A program made the translations under genes and the position numbers. A stretch of 64,000 nucleotides of DNA from UBA1672 sp964352375 (GTDB taxonomy: Bacteria > Pseudomonadota > Alphaproteobacteria > Micavibrionales > Micavibrionaceae). How positions within the stretch are numbered: position 1 is the stretch's first letter; each line of letters opens with the position of its first letter. Positions 62,763 through 64,000 of the stretch are shown piece by piece. The notes beneath the pieces are model-generated. The model was not told the origin of the DNA and ran no database searches. It saw only the letters and a list, made by a program, of their open reading frames with translations. The stretch is taken from assembly GCA_964352375.1 (NCBI GenBank), contig CAYGSA010000002.1:16638-80637 (forward strand), given 5' to 3'.

Positions 62763-63332
62763 TTATGCTCCTTTTCTATTCTTGCCACCTGGAATGACTT
62801 TAAGTTTATTCTTCATTTCATATAGTTTGTATACTTTAGAACCCATTTTCAAAAGATTGACAAGACGCTCTGTTTCCATTTTCTGCATTTCCTCATACCA
62901 GTCAGTCAGCATGTCTATAAGGTCATGCATCTCTTCCATTTTTATTTGCGCGTGTTCTTCTTGTTTGGAAGAGGGCCTTTCCATTATGACGCCCCTTAAC
63001 ATTGACAAGGTCGGGTCGATTTCACGCTTGCGCCTGGCCTCCACCAGATTGCGAACAATGTCCCAGATTTCTTCATGGGTTGCATAGTAATCTTTGCGGT
63101 CATTTGGAATATGGCGCAGCATGATGAGTTTCATCGCGTCTAATTCCTTTATGCCCATAGCAACGTTAGAGCGAGAAAATCCCAAGCTTTCGACGATTTG
63201 ATCAGCGTTGAGAGGCTCATCGGAAAGGTAGAGCAGGGCGTATATCTGCCCAACAGTACGGTTAATGCCCCACCGCGACCCCATTTCACCAAAATGTAAA
63301 ACAAAAGTTTGTATCATAGGGGGCAAATTCAT
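62763..63332 (-). CDS. GbsR/MarR-type winged-helix transcriptional regulator
   Basis: This 189-residue protein has a MarR/GbsR-like winged helix in its first ~95 residues (VGQIYALLYLSDEPLNADQI, then VESLGFSRSNVAMGIKEL as the HTH). A long charged, probably coiled dimerisation region follows and the tail is basic. It is 3 bases upstream of cydA and surely co-transcribed. A perfect 22-bp palindrome over its own -10 suggests it represses the operon; the signal is unknown. Confidence 0.88.
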   Translation of the reverse strand: MNLPPMIQTFVLHFGEMGSRWGINRTVGQIYALLYLSDEPLNADQIVESLGFSRSNVAMGIKELDAMKLIMLRHIPNDRKDYYATHEEIWDIVRNLVEARRKREIDPTLSMLRGVIMERPSSKQEEHAQIKMEEMHDLIDMLTDWYEEMQKMETERLVNLLKMGSKVYKLYEMKNKLKVIPGGKNRKGA

Positions 63333-63349
63333 GTCTTTATCTTTCCTGA

Positions 63350-63371
63350 ATTTTCAGTATATACTGAAAAT
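63350..63371. promoter_or_regulatory. 22-bp perfect palindromic operator
   Basis: Bases 63350-63371 form a perfect palindrome with half-site ATTTTCAGTAT. It lies in the 87-base gap between the divergent regulator and CBS genes and overlaps the -10 of the regulator promoter. The regulator next to it is the natural candidate to bind it. Confidence 0.7.
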
Positions 63372-63397
63372 ATAGAATATAAGATTACAATTGGCAA
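63369..63397 (-). promoter_or_regulatory. Promoter of the regulator-cydAB operon
   Basis: On the minus strand TTGCCA (63392-63397), a 17-base spacer and TATATT (63369-63374) make a good sigma70 match. The predicted start falls inside the palindrome, about 30 bases before the regulator ATG. Confidence 0.55.
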
Positions 63398-63419
63398 TAT
63401 AATTTAAAGGGATTAATTT

Positions 63420-63920
63420 GTGAGAATAAAAGATAAACTGGATTATGAGACGAAGCCAAAACCATTCACTTTGTACCCTGACGCAACTGTCAAAGACGCG
63501 TTGGACGTGATGTGTGAAAAGAATTTTGGCTCGGTCATTATTGTGAACGAAGATGAAACAATTGCGGGCATTTTAACCGAACGTGATATGATGCGCCGCG
63601 TTCTTCATAAGGGTTTGGAGCCTGGACAAACCTCTATTTCTGATGTTATGAGCAAGAATATCCGTGCCGCCAATGAGAATGATGCGCTGATCGATTGGTT
63701 GCGTATTATGACGACCGAGCGTTTTCGGCATCTTCCTATTATAGATGATCAGGGGAAACTCGTAAACATGATGTCGCAAGGAGATTTCGTCTCTTACACA
63801 TGGCCTGATTTGTTCGACCACACACGTAAGGCTGTAAAAGAAAAGCTTGGGCTTCCATTTCAGTTCATTATGTTCGCCGTTGCGGCTGCTATTGTTGTTC
63901 TTTTATATCTGAATAAATAA
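63420..63920 (+). CDS. CBS-domain-pair protein with C-terminal membrane helix
   Basis: This 166-residue protein has two CBS domains: the first around ATVKDALDVMCEKNFGSVII to ILTERDMMRRVL (residues ~22-62), the second around ENDALIDWLRIMTTERFRHL to MMSQGDFV (~84-125). A single hydrophobic helix closes it (~145-163). CBS pairs usually sense adenine nucleotides or SAM. The GTG start at 63420 follows AAAGGGA at 7 bases. It is divergent from the oxidase regulator and may share its operator. Confidence 0.88.
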   Translation: MRIKDKLDYETKPKPFTLYPDATVKDALDVMCEKNFGSVIIVNEDETIAGILTERDMMRRVLHKGLEPGQTSISDVMSKNIRAANENDALIDWLRIMTTERFRHLPIIDDQGKLVNMMSQGDFVSYTWPDLFDHTRKAVKEKLGLPFQFIMFAVAAAIVVLLYLNK

Positions 63921-64000
63921 AACTGATTATGGAACTGTTATTGCCATGATCAAATAAAGTAGCAGGGGTTCTTGATTCAAAGGGGGTGATGGCGGACAGA

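Noticed and set aside
63981..64000. Possible start of another gene (AAAGGGGG then ATG at 63989)
   Set aside because: Only four codons are visible and the spacing is too short to judge; the window ends.
1..64000. CRISPR arrays, insertion sequences, integrases, tRNA or rRNA genes
   Set aside because: No repeat-spacer pattern, transposase motif, att-like repeat or tRNA-like cloverleaf was seen on either strand by reading; weakly conserved RNAs could be missed.

Overview
The window is a gene-dense stretch of one bacterial chromosome, almost certainly from an alphaproteobacterium. The evidence is gene order: dnaE-rpsB-tsf-pyrH-frr-uppS-cdsA-dxr-rseP-bamA-skp-lpxD-fabZ-lpxA-lpxI-lpxB-gltA, then gltX/comEC/lexA/trp, then ppiD-tpiA-secG-pyrG-kdsA-eno-ftsB-pdhABC-lpd-lipA-coq10/cinA-pgpA-ispDF, then ntrYX-trkA-hfq-hflX-mazG. 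Supporting marks are LpxI instead of LpxH, a fused IspDF, an E1-beta subunit with its own lipoyl domain, and a direct-repeat GTTC-N7-GTTC LexA box. Third codon positions lean to A/T. I cannot name the genus. I see no tRNA, rRNA, insertion sequence, prophage or CRISPR array, and no gene-free gap over 300 bases.

Layout. 1-16912 (+): the end of dnaE, translation factors, then a long envelope block covering undecaprenyl-PP, CDP-diacylglycerol, isoprenoids, two tandem site-2 proteases, BamA/Skp and lipid A. 16909-19724 (-): gltA and gltX. 19763-29585: comEC (+), lexA (-) and the trp genes (-), with a plus-strand polysaccharide-deacetylase gene splitting trpE from trpGDC, then ppiD (-). 29673-45296 (+): central metabolism from tpiA to enolase, an FtsB-like protein, the pyruvate dehydrogenase complex, lipoate synthase and a COQ10-like protein. 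45243-47424 (-): cinA, pgpA, ispDF. 47502-55578 (+): NtrYX, TrkA, MurI, a HAD phosphatase, Hfq, HflX. 55575-56336 (-): mazG. 56524-60330 (+): a four-gene operon of SOUL lipoprotein, SDR, photolyase and renalase-like flavoprotein. 60350-63332 (-): a GbsR/MarR-type regulator with a cyanide-insensitive-type bd oxidase. 63420-63920 (+): a CBS-domain membrane protein.

The genes are mainly housekeeping and form co-oriented, often overlapping operons (ATGA junctions at uppS/cdsA, lpxI/lpxB, murI/HAD, SOUL/SDR, SDR/phr and phr/renalase). Convergent junctions are equally tight: four pairs share a 4-base YTAG overlap.

The less ordinary points are: an NtrX whose AAA+ domain has lost both sigma54-contact loops; a tandem RseP pair; a 22-bp perfect palindrome over the promoter of the regulator-oxidase operon; a 75-residue two-helix membrane protein between pdhA and pdhB; a strongly expressed-looking unknown protein after kdsA; a perfect 12-bp hairpin holding the enolase ribosome-binding site; a membrane-anchored YqgE-like protein; and a possible 25-codon leader ORF before the photolyase operon. 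No clearly new multi-gene system is evident.
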